The notes beneath the pieces are model-generated. The model saw nothing but the letters and a program-made list of their open reading frames with translations, made no database searches and was not told the origin of the DNA. From the NCBI GenBank assembly GCA_021772515.1, contig JAJFLU010000024.1, positions 26,745 through 90,744 of the forward strand: a DNA stretch of 64,000 bases. The letters are read 5' to 3'. Position 1 is the stretch's first letter; every line of letters begins with the position of its first letter. Shown piece after piece: positions 38,260 through 47,664 of this stretch. Source of the DNA: Opitutales bacterium (GTDB taxonomy: Bacteria > Verrucomicrobiota > Verrucomicrobiia > Opitutales > UBA2987). A program made the position numbers and the translations under genes.

Positions 38260-39135
38260 ATGAATACAACAAATCAAAAAAACGTTTTAGTAACCGGCAG
38301 CACCAGCGGTTTCGGCAGGTCAATTGTCGAAACTCTTTCACGCAAAGGGCATCGTGTCTTTGCCACCATGCGGGCTATCGAGGGTAAAAATTCCGGGGTG
38401 GCGCAGGAATTGCGCGAATGGGCCCAAAATGAAGGGGTGGAACTGGAAACATTCGAACTGGATGTGACCGATGATGCCTCCGTCGATTCGGCGGTCGAGA
38501 GCATTCTCGATAAGTTCGGGCGCATTGATGTGGTGGTCAACAACGCGGGAATAGGCTCCGGCGGTTTTCTGGAGGGCTTCACCTCCGAGCAGGTCAAGAT
38601 GATGTTTGATGTCAATACCATCGGCCCGCTGAGGGTAAATCGCGCCGTTCTCCCGCATATGAGGGAAAACAAGTCCGGCCTCTTGATCCACATTACCAGT
38701 GCTACCGGCAGGCTTTATATTCCGGGTTTGAACCTTTATAGCGGAGCCAAGTATGCCCTCGAGGCGCTCGTTGAATCCTACTCGCATGAATTGGCTCCGT
38801 TTAATATCGACTGCGTCTCTATCGAACCGGGCGGCTATGGAACCGATATTGGGGCCAACTCAATGGCGGCGAGCGATACCGGGCGTTTGGCCGGCTATGG
38901 TGAAGGGGCGCATCCGGGCCTCGGGTTATACGCCTATTTTGAAAAGCACCTGAGCGGGCCGGATGCACCCGATCCAAAGGAAATCGCCGATGGAATAATT
39001 GACCTGATGGAGATGCCCGAAGGAGAGCGACCACTGCGGGTGGTCATCGGGACTGTGGGCACCGAGGGGCTCGATGAACTCAATCGTGTAACCGATAAGA
39101 TCCAAAAGGAATACCTGGACTCAATGGGTCTTTAG
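38260..39135 (+). CDS. Short-chain dehydrogenase/reductase (SDR)
   Basis: 291 aa; VLVTGSTSGFGRSIVETL, VVNNAGIGSGG, YSGAKYALEALVES. Confidence 0.93.
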   Translation: MNTTNQKNVLVTGSTSGFGRSIVETLSRKGHRVFATMRAIEGKNSGVAQELREWAQNEGVELETFELDVTDDASVDSAVESILDKFGRIDVVVNNAGIGSGGFLEGFTSEQVKMMFDVNTIGPLRVNRAVLPHMRENKSGLLIHITSATGRLYIPGLNLYSGAKYALEALVESYSHELAPFNIDCVSIEPGGYGTDIGANSMAASDTGRLAGYGEGAHPGLGLYAYFEKHLSGPDAPDPKEIADGIIDLMEMPEGERPLRVVIGTVGTEGLDELNRVTDKIQKEYLDSMGL

Positions 39136-39253
39136 CGGAAATGCTTTTGAGTAGATCGGCTGGTTTTTCTTGCCGCTTCATCTTTCAAGGTGATAGTGTG
39201 CTTATGGCTTTATGAAACAGCCCTTTTTCCCAGTTATTAATAAGACTCTTAAA

Positions 39254-39943
39254 ATGAAAAAAACAACCCTTTGTCTGTTCGTAGCTTTGTTTTTTGGATA
39301 CCTCGCCGCTTTTGCCAAGGAGGAAGTTCCCTCGGGAAAATTGCTGGAATTGCACGATTGTGAGCTAATCGCAGGAGGCTGTATTGCCTCCTCGGAATCC
39401 ACTTTGGGGGGTCGCTCGCTCTTGCGGGTATGGGATTTTGATAATGGCATCCACAATGGGCAGAATCTGGCGGGCTTGCGAGTGGCTCTTTTGCAAATTG
39501 CCAATACCAATTTGGCCTTTTCGGAAACCCAGCCGACCGGAAGCGTTATTTATCTTCCCCAGGAAGCCACCCCTGCACAACAAAATGCACTCTCCGATTG
39601 GCTCCGCACCAAGGAACTCGCTTTAGCGACGAGAAAGGTCGAGGAAAGAGTCGTTCCCATCGAATTTGTTGGGAGCGGTGATGCGGTTTCGCTCAAAGTC
39701 GGTCAGAATATCGGTTTGCAAACACAATCGGTGGCACCTGCCGGCCCCGATCATTGCACTGGGATGCTCTGGTACAGCCCACGCTCCCGCCTCAATGCCT
39801 TCAAGGTGCTGGTGAATCGCCAGTCCACCATCAGGGAAAAAAGTCTTCAACTTACTTGGAACAATCATGATGCCAAGAGTGTCTTTCTCGGCAGCTTTGG
39901 TTCAACTAACCCCCAATGGGCGGCCAACAAGACCGAGCGTTGA
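39254..39943 (+). CDS. Secreted hypothetical protein
   Basis: Signal peptide MKKTTLCLFVALFFGYLAAFA; two-Cys motif HDCELIAGGC. Confidence 0.6.
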   Translation: MKKTTLCLFVALFFGYLAAFAKEEVPSGKLLELHDCELIAGGCIASSESTLGGRSLLRVWDFDNGIHNGQNLAGLRVALLQIANTNLAFSETQPTGSVIYLPQEATPAQQNALSDWLRTKELALATRKVEERVVPIEFVGSGDAVSLKVGQNIGLQTQSVAPAGPDHCTGMLWYSPRSRLNAFKVLVNRQSTIREKSLQLTWNNHDAKSVFLGSFGSTNPQWAANKTER

Positions 39944-39997
39944 GCTAAACTAAGACTCCTTTACCCACCCAGCCCCTCCAAATTTCCAATTCCCCCT

Positions 39998-40675
39998 ATG
40001 CAGGGAAAGAATAAAAGCCCCCACAACAATTCACCTAACTCTCTCTCGCGACGTGAATTTCTGAAAGGCGTGGGGACAACCGCCGTTGCCGCCGCAGCTT
40101 CGCAGGCGGAGCAATTGGCGGCTCAAATCAAAGAGGTTTCCGACGAAAAAGTTCACGGCCCGGAAGCGGTTCCAGTTACTTTACATGTCAACGGTGAGAA
40201 AAGAAAACTCGTTCTGGAACCCCGCGTCACACTTCTGGAAGCCATCCGCGAACACCTCAATCTGACCGGGCAAAAGGAAGTTTGCGATCGCGGAACCTGC
40301 GGTGCCTGCACCGTTATGGTGGATGGAGTGCCCCAATACTCCTGCATGAAATTAGCCGTCGATTCCCAGAATGAGGACATCACCACCGTTGAAGGACTGT
40401 CCAGCAACGGGCAGCTCAATAAAGTACAGCAGGCTTTTATCGAATGCGATTCTCTGATGTGCGGCTATTGCACACCCGGATTTGTGGTCAACCTTACCGC
40501 TTTGCTCGACCACAACCCGAAGCCCTCCGAGGCGGACGTAAGGGAAGCCTGTTCGGGAAATCTTTGCCGTTGCGGAACATATCCCCGTATTTTCGATGCC
40601 GCCCTCAAAGCCGCCGGTGTTAAAACAAAAAGCCGGGTTCAAATTTTATCAGCCAAGGATATCATCAATGCCTAG
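39998..40675 (+). CDS. [2Fe-2S] subunit of a molybdenum hydroxylase with Tat-type N-terminus
   Basis: 225 aa; SLSRREFLKGVGTTAVAAAASQ; CDRGTCGACTVMVDG; CGYCTPGFVVNLTALLDHNP...GNLCRCGTY. Confidence 0.93.
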   Translation: MQGKNKSPHNNSPNSLSRREFLKGVGTTAVAAAASQAEQLAAQIKEVSDEKVHGPEAVPVTLHVNGEKRKLVLEPRVTLLEAIREHLNLTGQKEVCDRGTCGACTVMVDGVPQYSCMKLAVDSQNEDITTVEGLSSNGQLNKVQQAFIECDSLMCGYCTPGFVVNLTALLDHNPKPSEADVREACSGNLCRCGTYPRIFDAALKAAGVKTKSRVQILSAKDIINA

Positions 40676-42851
40676 CTGGCCAACAGAACCCGTTTATATT
40701 GGAAAATCCACTCAACGGGTGGATGGTCCCGAAAAAGTCACCGGCGAGGCCCGTTACTCTTCTGATATTCACAACGAGGGCTGGATTTACGGAATGATCC
40801 TACGCTCTCAATGGCCCAACGCGAAAATCCACTCCATCGATCTATCCGCCGCCCGAAACGTTCCCGGCATCAAAGCGGCCATCAAGGTGCGGGATGATGA
40901 GTTTGTCGCGCATTACTACGGTCAGGAGTTGGCCGCCGTGGCTGGAACGAGTAAGCAGGCCTGCATTGATGCGCTCTTGCTCATCAAAGTCGATGCCACG
41001 GATATTGCTTTTGTCGTTTCCGAGGAAACCGCCATAAACCCGGATTCCAGTCGCGTTTTTCCTGATTTTCCCAATATCGGTGAACCCAAAGTAAGGGAAA
41101 ACGGCGAAGTAGATAAAGCCTTCGCCCAATCCGCGGTTACCGTCGAAGGTCTTTATGCGACCCAGATACAAATGCACCATTGTCTGGAAACGCATGGCAA
41201 TACCGCCCATCAGCAGGGGGATAATCTTACCGTTTGGGCCTCTACACAGGGCGTGTTCAGCGTGCGGGATGGCTTGGCCAGCAATCTCGAATTGCCCCAA
41301 AACAAGGTCCGCGTCATCAGTGATTATATGGGAGGCGGTTTCGGTTCCAAATTCGGGCCGGGTGTGGAAGGCGTTCTCGTTTCCCGCCTGACCCAGAAAA
41401 CCGGTCTTCCGGTAAAATTGATGCTCCCCCGCTATGACGAGGCCAAGGCGGTTGGCAACCGTCCCTCCTCCTTTCAAAAAATTCGCATGGGCGCCGATGC
41501 CGATGGTAAAATCATCGCGTTTGAGTTGAATTCCTTTGGCACCTCTGGATTTACGAGTGGCCCCAGCACCGCTGGCGGCGGTGGGCGTGCCGGGTTTCCC
41601 TCCCCTTATCTTTACAATATACCCAACACCCGCGTGCGGCAGGCCGGGGTCGCCGTCAACACCGGTTCTTCGAGGGCCTTCCGGGCACCGGGGCATCCGC
41701 AGGCCAGTTTCGGCATGGAATCGATTATGGATGAAATGGCTGCTCGGCTAAACATGGATCCCCTTGATTTTCGCCTGAAAAACGATACCCATGACTCCCT
41801 TCCGGCGGAGATTCGGCGAAAGGAGTGGAAAATCGCCGCCGAGAGTTTCGGGTGGAAAGAAAAATACAACCCGCCAGGCAGTTCAAAGGGCACCATTAAG
41901 AAAGGCATTGGTCTGGCCGGAGGCACTTGGGGCGGCGGAGGTCGCGGAACTCAGGCGGAATGCCAGATCAACTCCGATGGATCGGTCGAGCTGCGCTGTG
42001 GCACCCAGGATTTGGGCACGGGCACCCGCACCCTTATGGCCATTATCGCGGCTGAAATTTTTGGACTCAAACCCGGCCAGATTACCGCGCGCCTTGGGGA
42101 CACCCTGTTTCCACCATCGGGCGGCAGCGGCGGCAGCACCACAGCGGCATCGGTATCCCCCGCCATTTACGATATTTGCCATAATGCCTTGAAAGAGCTT
42201 GGTGAAGTCAGCGGTATGGAGGATCCTACGGGCAATCAATGGTTTGCAGCCTGTCGAAAAATCGGAATCCAGCCCCTCATCGTACAGGGGCGTTGGCAGG
42301 AGGGTCTCTCCTCGCGAGGGGTCGGCGGCGTGCAAATGGCAGAAGTCGAAGTGGATACCGAAACCGGTTTTATTAAACTGAATAAAGTTCTCTGTGTGCA
42401 GGATTGCGGACTTGTTGTGAACAAACTGGCGACCGAAAGCCAAGCCAACGGCGGTGTTATCATGGGCGTTGGCTATGCGCTTTACGAAGAGCGTATTATG
42501 GATTCCCTTTCGGGTGTGGTTCTCAACCCCAATTTTGAAAACTACAAGCTGCCCGGCGCTCAGGACATGCCGGAGATCGAGATTATTTTGATGGAAATGC
42601 CCGAGCGCGGTGTTATCGGAATCGGCGAACCGGTTACCATACCGACCGCCGCAGCCATCGCCAACGCGGTCGCCAATGCCATCGGCGCGCGGGTTCCCAC
42701 ACTCCCGATCACACCCGATAAAGTTTTGGCAGCCCTCGGCAAAGTGCCCAATAAACCGGCCGATTCACTTGCTGGAAATTGGGGAGACTTTGACCAAAAA
42801 CTCAACTGGAGCCAATATAGCCCGACCCAAGAAGAAGGGGGAGGCCACTGA
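40668..42851 (+). CDS. Molybdopterin-binding subunit of molybdenum hydroxylase (xanthine dehydrogenase family)
   Basis: RVDGPEKVTGEARYSSDIHNEGWIYGMILRSQWPNAKI, MGGGFGSKFGPG, SSRAFRAPGHPQA, GVIGIGEPVTIPTAAAIANAVANAIG. ATG overlaps the previous stop. Confidence 0.94.
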   Translation: MPSWPTEPVYIGKSTQRVDGPEKVTGEARYSSDIHNEGWIYGMILRSQWPNAKIHSIDLSAARNVPGIKAAIKVRDDEFVAHYYGQELAAVAGTSKQACIDALLLIKVDATDIAFVVSEETAINPDSSRVFPDFPNIGEPKVRENGEVDKAFAQSAVTVEGLYATQIQMHHCLETHGNTAHQQGDNLTVWASTQGVFSVRDGLASNLELPQNKVRVISDYMGGGFGSKFGPGVEGVLVSRLTQKTGLPVKLMLPRYDEAKAVGNRPSSFQKIRMGADADGKIIAFELNSFGTSGFTSGPSTAGGGGRAGFPSPYLYNIPNTRVRQAGVAVNTGSSRAFRAPGHPQASFGMESIMDEMAARLNMDPLDFRLKNDTHDSLPAEIRRKEWKIAAESFGWKEKYNPPGSSKGTIKKGIGLAGGTWGGGGRGTQAECQINSDGSVELRCGTQDLGTGTRTLMAIIAAEIFGLKPGQITARLGDTLFPPSGGSGGSTTAASVSPAIYDICHNALKELGEVSGMEDPTGNQWFAACRKIGIQPLIVQGRWQEGLSSRGVGGVQMAEVEVDTETGFIKLNKVLCVQDCGLVVNKLATESQANGGVIMGVGYALYEERIMDSLSGVVLNPNFENYKLPGAQDMPEIEIILMEMPERGVIGIGEPVTIPTAAAIANAVANAIGARVPTLPITPDKVLAALGKVPNKPADSLAGNWGDFDQKLNWSQYSPTQEEGGGH

Positions 42852-43837
42852 TGAAACCTTTTCAATACGCCACCGCTTCCAGCGCCGACGGTGCCCTGGA
42901 ACTTTGCGGAAAAAATGATCAATTTCTTGCTGGCGGGACGGATATTCTCGGTGAGGTGAAGGAATTTGTGTCTAATCCCGGCAGGTTGGTTAATATAAAA
43001 AATCTCCCCGGAACGAGGGAAATTGTTGAAACAGATACCGGCTGGAAACTCGGGGCCAATGTAACCATCGCTGAAATCGCGGCCCATGAGGGACTTCGCC
43101 GAGCGCTTCCCGGATTAACCCAGGCTGCGGCCAAGGTCGGCTCTCCCCAAATCCGCAATATGGGCACATTGGCGGGAAATCTCGCGCAGCATTCGCGCTG
43201 CTGGTATTATCGGCATCGGGATGTCCAATGCCTGAAAAACGGCGGAGCGCGATGCTATGCCAGGGAATCGGAAAACAAATACCACAGCATCTTTTCGGGA
43301 AACCCCTGCATAAGCCCAGTGGTTTCGAACATGGCCGTCATCCTGGCAGCCCTTGAGGCGAGTGTTAATATTCGAAGGGGCAAACAGACCTTTGATATAA
43401 AGATGGCGGAATTTTACATGGTCGCCTGGTTTAACCCCTACGCCCATAACTCCCTGAAACCCGCCGACCTTATTCTGGAGGTCAATATACCCGTAAAAAC
43501 TCGTTCTTGCGTGTATTTACAGGTCTCCGAAAAAAGCGATTTTGACTGGGCGCTGGTTAGTTGCGCGGCAGCGGGAGACCTGGATGGCAATGCCTTGAAA
43601 AATGTTCGTGTCGCATTGGGGGCGATTTCTCCCATGGTTCAAGAGGTGGAAGATGCCAATAGTTTTCTCGAAGGCAAAGAGTTGGACAGAAGAACCGCCT
43701 CAATGGCCGCGAATATCATCCTGGAAGAAGCGGAACCGCTGGAACATAATGGCTACAAAGTGCCTATGGCACGCGCGCTCATCCGCCGGGCATTGTTCAA
43801 ACTGGCTGGGATAAATCTTGAAAGGGAAACTTCATGA
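42851..43837 (+). CDS. FAD-binding subunit of molybdenum hydroxylase with Cys-rich insertion
   Basis: 328 aa; FLAGGTDILGEVKEF, VGSPQIRNMGTLAGNLAQHSRCWYYRHRDVQCLKNGGARCYARESENKYHSIFSGNPCISPVVSNMAV. Confidence 0.92.
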   Translation: MKPFQYATASSADGALELCGKNDQFLAGGTDILGEVKEFVSNPGRLVNIKNLPGTREIVETDTGWKLGANVTIAEIAAHEGLRRALPGLTQAAAKVGSPQIRNMGTLAGNLAQHSRCWYYRHRDVQCLKNGGARCYARESENKYHSIFSGNPCISPVVSNMAVILAALEASVNIRRGKQTFDIKMAEFYMVAWFNPYAHNSLKPADLILEVNIPVKTRSCVYLQVSEKSDFDWALVSCAAAGDLDGNALKNVRVALGAISPMVQEVEDANSFLEGKELDRRTASMAANIILEEAEPLEHNGYKVPMARALIRRALFKLAGINLERETS

Positions 43838-44040
43838 AGCAGATCCCTTGCAGATTTCTCCGCACCAAAAAGATGTACATCCCCGAAAAGGCTGGTCTAG
43901 CCTTGGTTGAAAAGGATTACCCGGCGGAATCTCCCCATTGCTGGTGCAATAAAACCATGATCGAACTAGGCCCCGATGATTCACCCGTTTCCATCAAGGA
44001 CTGCACCAACGTAAAACGCCCCTGCCACCGGGATGGGTAG
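43834..44040 (+). CDS. Small Cys-containing protein, last gene of the molybdenum hydroxylase operon
   Basis: 68 aa; ATGA overlap with upstream stop; FLRTKKMYIPEKAG...HCWCNKTMIELGPDD...DCTNVKRPCH. Confidence 0.6.
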   Translation: MKQIPCRFLRTKKMYIPEKAGLALVEKDYPAESPHCWCNKTMIELGPDDSPVSIKDCTNVKRPCHRDG

Positions 44041-44063
44041 AATTATTTATTACTGGGTAATTA

Positions 44064-45254
44064 TCATGCACGTTGCAGATCTTTTATACGGCTTGAGAAC
44101 AGTTTTTGTAAGAGATTCTTTATTTCTGTTTTTTTGGTAAGCTTCTCGATCCACTCTTGAGGGATACCTTTTTCTCCGCCGATTCCGTGGGCGGCTCCTA
44201 GAATGGCTCCAAGAAGTATGCCACGTCCGCAGGAATCGCCACCAGCGTAGATATTCTCCCTGATTGCTTCGCGAAATGAGCCCGAAGTGGCCAGATTATG
44301 GATTACGCTCGGAACACCGAAAACGAGGTTGCAACTCATTCCGAATTCGCCCGTCACGACCTGATTATTCTCGTTTTTTAAGGAGAGCGCTTTGTTCAAT
44401 AAATTCGCTACATCCGGTTCCGCACCCGCTAACCCGGCTTCGATGGCCGCTTCAACATCAGCGGTTTGCAGGGCCGTTTCGATGATTTGTGCGGCCGCTT
44501 GGCCGAAGGTGACTGCGAGGTCGTTGTCATTAGTCACTCGCACCGCAGATTCCACAACCTCGGAAAGGGAATCAACTCCCTCATAGGCGGCGACCAGAGC
44601 GGGTAGTTTTGAGATGGCCGGCAATTGTTCATCGTCGGCACCGTGGTAACCACCGATGCTTTCCAGTTCATCGAGGATTTTGAAAGCATAGGCAACCATT
44701 TCATCATCGTCGTTGGTTGTCCGCACACTTTGTTCGACCATTTCGCGAAGTTCTTCTCCTTTTGCCCGCTTCACATTGGCGAGGACTTTGGTAATCATCC
44801 GGTGTTTGGTATTTTCATCACCTGCAAATGGAATCGCTTCGGCCCGTTGGAGGGCTTGATTTTCTGCCCTGGCAAGGTTGTTCAAAGTATCCCGCGTTGG
44901 ATGGTCGATATAGCCCACATAGTCGCCGCCATATCCAAAATGTTCCTGGAAAAGTTCCTCGTAGCTGGTCTTATCGTAGCGGCCATTATTGGCGGCCAGT
45001 GTACGTAAAAGGACCATTGCCTGTTCCCCGTAATGGGACAAATCGCCAACCTGTTTTCTCCCGTGTGCATAGTAGCCTACCACGTTTTCATAATCCGCTG
45101 GAGTGGGGGAACGAAATTCCGGTTTTTGGGGCGCGACCTCGCGGATGCGGTCCTGATCATAAAGCCAATGCAAACCCAAAGAGGCGGCGTCGGCCACCAA
45201 AGCTCCTAATATTGCGCCATAAAAGCGGTCCTCTTTATTGATGTTTTTGTTCAT
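44064..45254 (-). CDS. ADP-ribosylglycohydrolase / J1-crystallin-like family protein
   Basis: 396 aa; DRFYGAILGALVADAASLGLHWLYD, VGDLSHYGEQAMVLLRTL, IYAGGDSCGRGILLGAILGAAHGIGG. Confidence 0.83.
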   Translation of the reverse strand: MNKNINKEDRFYGAILGALVADAASLGLHWLYDQDRIREVAPQKPEFRSPTPADYENVVGYYAHGRKQVGDLSHYGEQAMVLLRTLAANNGRYDKTSYEELFQEHFGYGGDYVGYIDHPTRDTLNNLARAENQALQRAEAIPFAGDENTKHRMITKVLANVKRAKGEELREMVEQSVRTTNDDDEMVAYAFKILDELESIGGYHGADDEQLPAISKLPALVAAYEGVDSLSEVVESAVRVTNDNDLAVTFGQAAAQIIETALQTADVEAAIEAGLAGAEPDVANLLNKALSLKNENNQVVTGEFGMSCNLVFGVPSVIHNLATSGSFREAIRENIYAGGDSCGRGILLGAILGAAHGIGGEKGIPQEWIEKLTKKTEIKNLLQKLFSSRIKDLQRA

Positions 45255-45430
45255 GGTAAATCCTAATTGTTAAAATCAATTTTCCAATCCGTAAATTGAG
45301 ACGGATTCGCCTTTCGATCCTTGCAAAAGACCTATGCGGAAACGAATTTGGCGAAAAATGGTTTTCCCCAATAAACAATACCGGAACGGAAACTGTTTCA
45401 GATTGCTTCTGAACCGCCCGGAAAATCAGG

Positions 45431-45667
45431 TTACAGAGAACTATGAGCCCCGTCACAGTAAGCGCCATTGCCACTGTGTTTGCAGCCGCAAAAGGCAACG
45501 CGGGTGGTTTCTTCGATTTCCACTTTTACTGGCCCGATCCCCATGCCTTTGTGGGAGCCATCGCAAAAGGGCTGCCCGGCAGATTTTCCGCAGGCGCACC
45601 ACCAGTAGGTTCCGGCTTCAACTTCTTGAACATAGGGTCGTTTCTGTGCGATTTCCGGTTCTGCCAT
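45431..45667 (-). CDS. CDGSH iron-sulfur domain protein (two CDGSH motifs)
   Basis: 78 aa; WCACGKSAGQPFCDGSH and FCGCKHSGNGAYCDGAH. Confidence 0.93.
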   Translation of the reverse strand: MAEPEIAQKRPYVQEVEAGTYWWCACGKSAGQPFCDGSHKGMGIGPVKVEIEETTRVAFCGCKHSGNGAYCDGAHSSL

Positions 45668-45828
45668 AACTATTCCTTTACGTTGATCGTGTGGGGGGGT
45701 GATTGATTAACTTTTCTGTCTCAGAGCGGCCATTACAAGTTGTTATTCAGGGAAAACACTGTTGGAATACTCTGGTTTTCTTTGGTATGACTTAATTGCC
45801 TTCGCCTCAAGCTAATTCCCTAATTATT

Positions 45829-47649
45829 ATGAAACCAACTGGTCCAAATAATCTTGTTTTCAAAATTTCAATTCTACTGCTGAGTTTGGTTCTTCCCGCT
45901 AGCGGGTTTTCTCAGGAAAACGGCGATGAGTCGGCTCGATTGAACGCTTTTTTCGAGAAATCATTCGAGGCCCATATCAATCGCAACCCGGAATTTCAGT
46001 CCAGACTCGGGATTAAAAAGGATTACGGTAAATGGACCGACCGCTCAGATGCATTTGCCACTGAGGCGCTTGCGACCACTGTTTTCGAATTGGCTACCCT
46101 CCGCAACGAGTTCGATTTTGACAAACTTGATCAACAAACGCGCCTCAGCTATCTCCTCTTTGAATACCGCGCGGAGCGAGAAATTCGCGGCTACCAATGG
46201 CGCTTTTACAATTACCCGGTGAATCAGATGCACGGTCTCCAATCGGAGGCGCCAGCTTTTCTCATCAATATTCACCGCATCGAAAACCTCAGCGACGCCG
46301 AGGCATACATATCGCGACTGAGAGGAATGGGGCCGCTCATTGATCAATTGATCGAAAATCTGGAGATACGCAGAGAGAAGGGCATTGTTCCCCCAAAGTT
46401 CGTTTTTCCTCTGGTCATAGGTGCCTCCCGAAACTTGATAACCGGGCCGCCATTTGATAAATCGCTTAACAACAGCAGCTTATGGGAAGATTTTAATGTC
46501 AAAATTGAAGCGCTGAAAGGAGTCAATACTGCCCGTAAAAATACTCTGTTAAAAAATACGCGCATGGCCTTGTTGGAGGCTGTAGGTCCGGCGTACGGCC
46601 GGTTGATCGACTATCTGACAGGCCTTGAAACTATTGCCACCGAAGACGATGGCGTGTGGAAATTTCCCGACGGGGATGCGTTTTATGAAAACGCTTTGAG
46701 AAGGACGACCACCACGAATCTAAAAGCGGAGGAAATTCACCAAATTGGGCTGGCAGAGGTCGCCCGTATTCATCGGGAGATGCGAGAGATCATGAAGGTT
46801 GTTGGATTTAAGGGTGATTTGGCGGCGTTTTTGAACTTCATGCGCACGGATTCCCGATTCTTTTATCCAGAAACCGAAGAGGGTAAGCAGGCCTATCTGG
46901 ATAAAGCCACATCGATTCTCGATGAAATGAAGATGCACTTGGATGAATTTTTTGTTACCACTCCGAAGGCCGGGTTGGTGGTCAAGGCGGTCGAGGCATT
47001 TCGGGAAAAGTCGGCTGGCAAGGCATTCTACAGCCGACCGGCCATGGATGGCTCCCGACCAGGAACCTACTATGCCAACCTGATGCTTATGGCCAATATG
47101 CCCACCTACCAAATGGAGGCGCTGGCCTTCCACGAAGGGGTTCCGGGTCACCACTTACAAATCGCTATTGCCCAGGAGGCCGCAGGCATCCCTGAATTCC
47201 GCAGGCATACCCGATATACGGCTTTCTCCGAAGGGTGGGGACTTTATAGCGAATATTTCCCTCTCGAATACGGTTATTATGAAGATCCTTATTCCAATTT
47301 TGGGCGTTTGGCCATGGAGATCTGGAGGGCTGCGCGGCTCGTTGTGGATACCGGCATTCATTTCAAAAAATGGACCCGCCAGGAGGCAATCGATTTTTTG
47401 ATCGAGAATACCCCCAACCCCGAAGGCGACTGCATTAACGCCATTAACCGCTACATCGTAATGCCCTCACAGGCGACCGCCTATAAAATCGGCATGTTGA
47501 AAATTCTCGAACTTCGCGCATGGTCGAAAGAAAAACTGGGAGATAAATTTGATATCCGGGAATACCACGAAGTCATCCTCACCGGTGGTCCCATGCCCCT
47601 TTCAATGCTAGAAAAACAAGTGCAAAAATGGGTGGAGTCAAAGCTTTGA
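45829..47649 (+). CDS. DUF885-type secreted metallopeptidase-like protein
   Basis: Signal peptide; YQMEALAFHEGVPGHHLQIAIAQE (HEGxPGHH), YTAFSEGWGLYSEYF. Confidence 0.88.
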   Translation: MKPTGPNNLVFKISILLLSLVLPASGFSQENGDESARLNAFFEKSFEAHINRNPEFQSRLGIKKDYGKWTDRSDAFATEALATTVFELATLRNEFDFDKLDQQTRLSYLLFEYRAEREIRGYQWRFYNYPVNQMHGLQSEAPAFLINIHRIENLSDAEAYISRLRGMGPLIDQLIENLEIRREKGIVPPKFVFPLVIGASRNLITGPPFDKSLNNSSLWEDFNVKIEALKGVNTARKNTLLKNTRMALLEAVGPAYGRLIDYLTGLETIATEDDGVWKFPDGDAFYENALRRTTTTNLKAEEIHQIGLAEVARIHREMREIMKVVGFKGDLAAFLNFMRTDSRFFYPETEEGKQAYLDKATSILDEMKMHLDEFFVTTPKAGLVVKAVEAFREKSAGKAFYSRPAMDGSRPGTYYANLMLMANMPTYQMEALAFHEGVPGHHLQIAIAQEAAGIPEFRRHTRYTAFSEGWGLYSEYFPLEYGYYEDPYSNFGRLAMEIWRAARLVVDTGIHFKKWTRQEAIDFLIENTPNPEGDCINAINRYIVMPSQATAYKIGMLKILELRAWSKEKLGDKFDIREYHEVILTGGPMPLSMLEKQVQKWVESKL

Positions 47650-47664
47650 ATTATTCCGAAAAAA

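Noticed and set aside
41883-42443. 186-aa minus-strand ORF
   Set aside because: Antisense to the molybdopterin-binding subunit, with no domain; a codon-bias shadow ORF.
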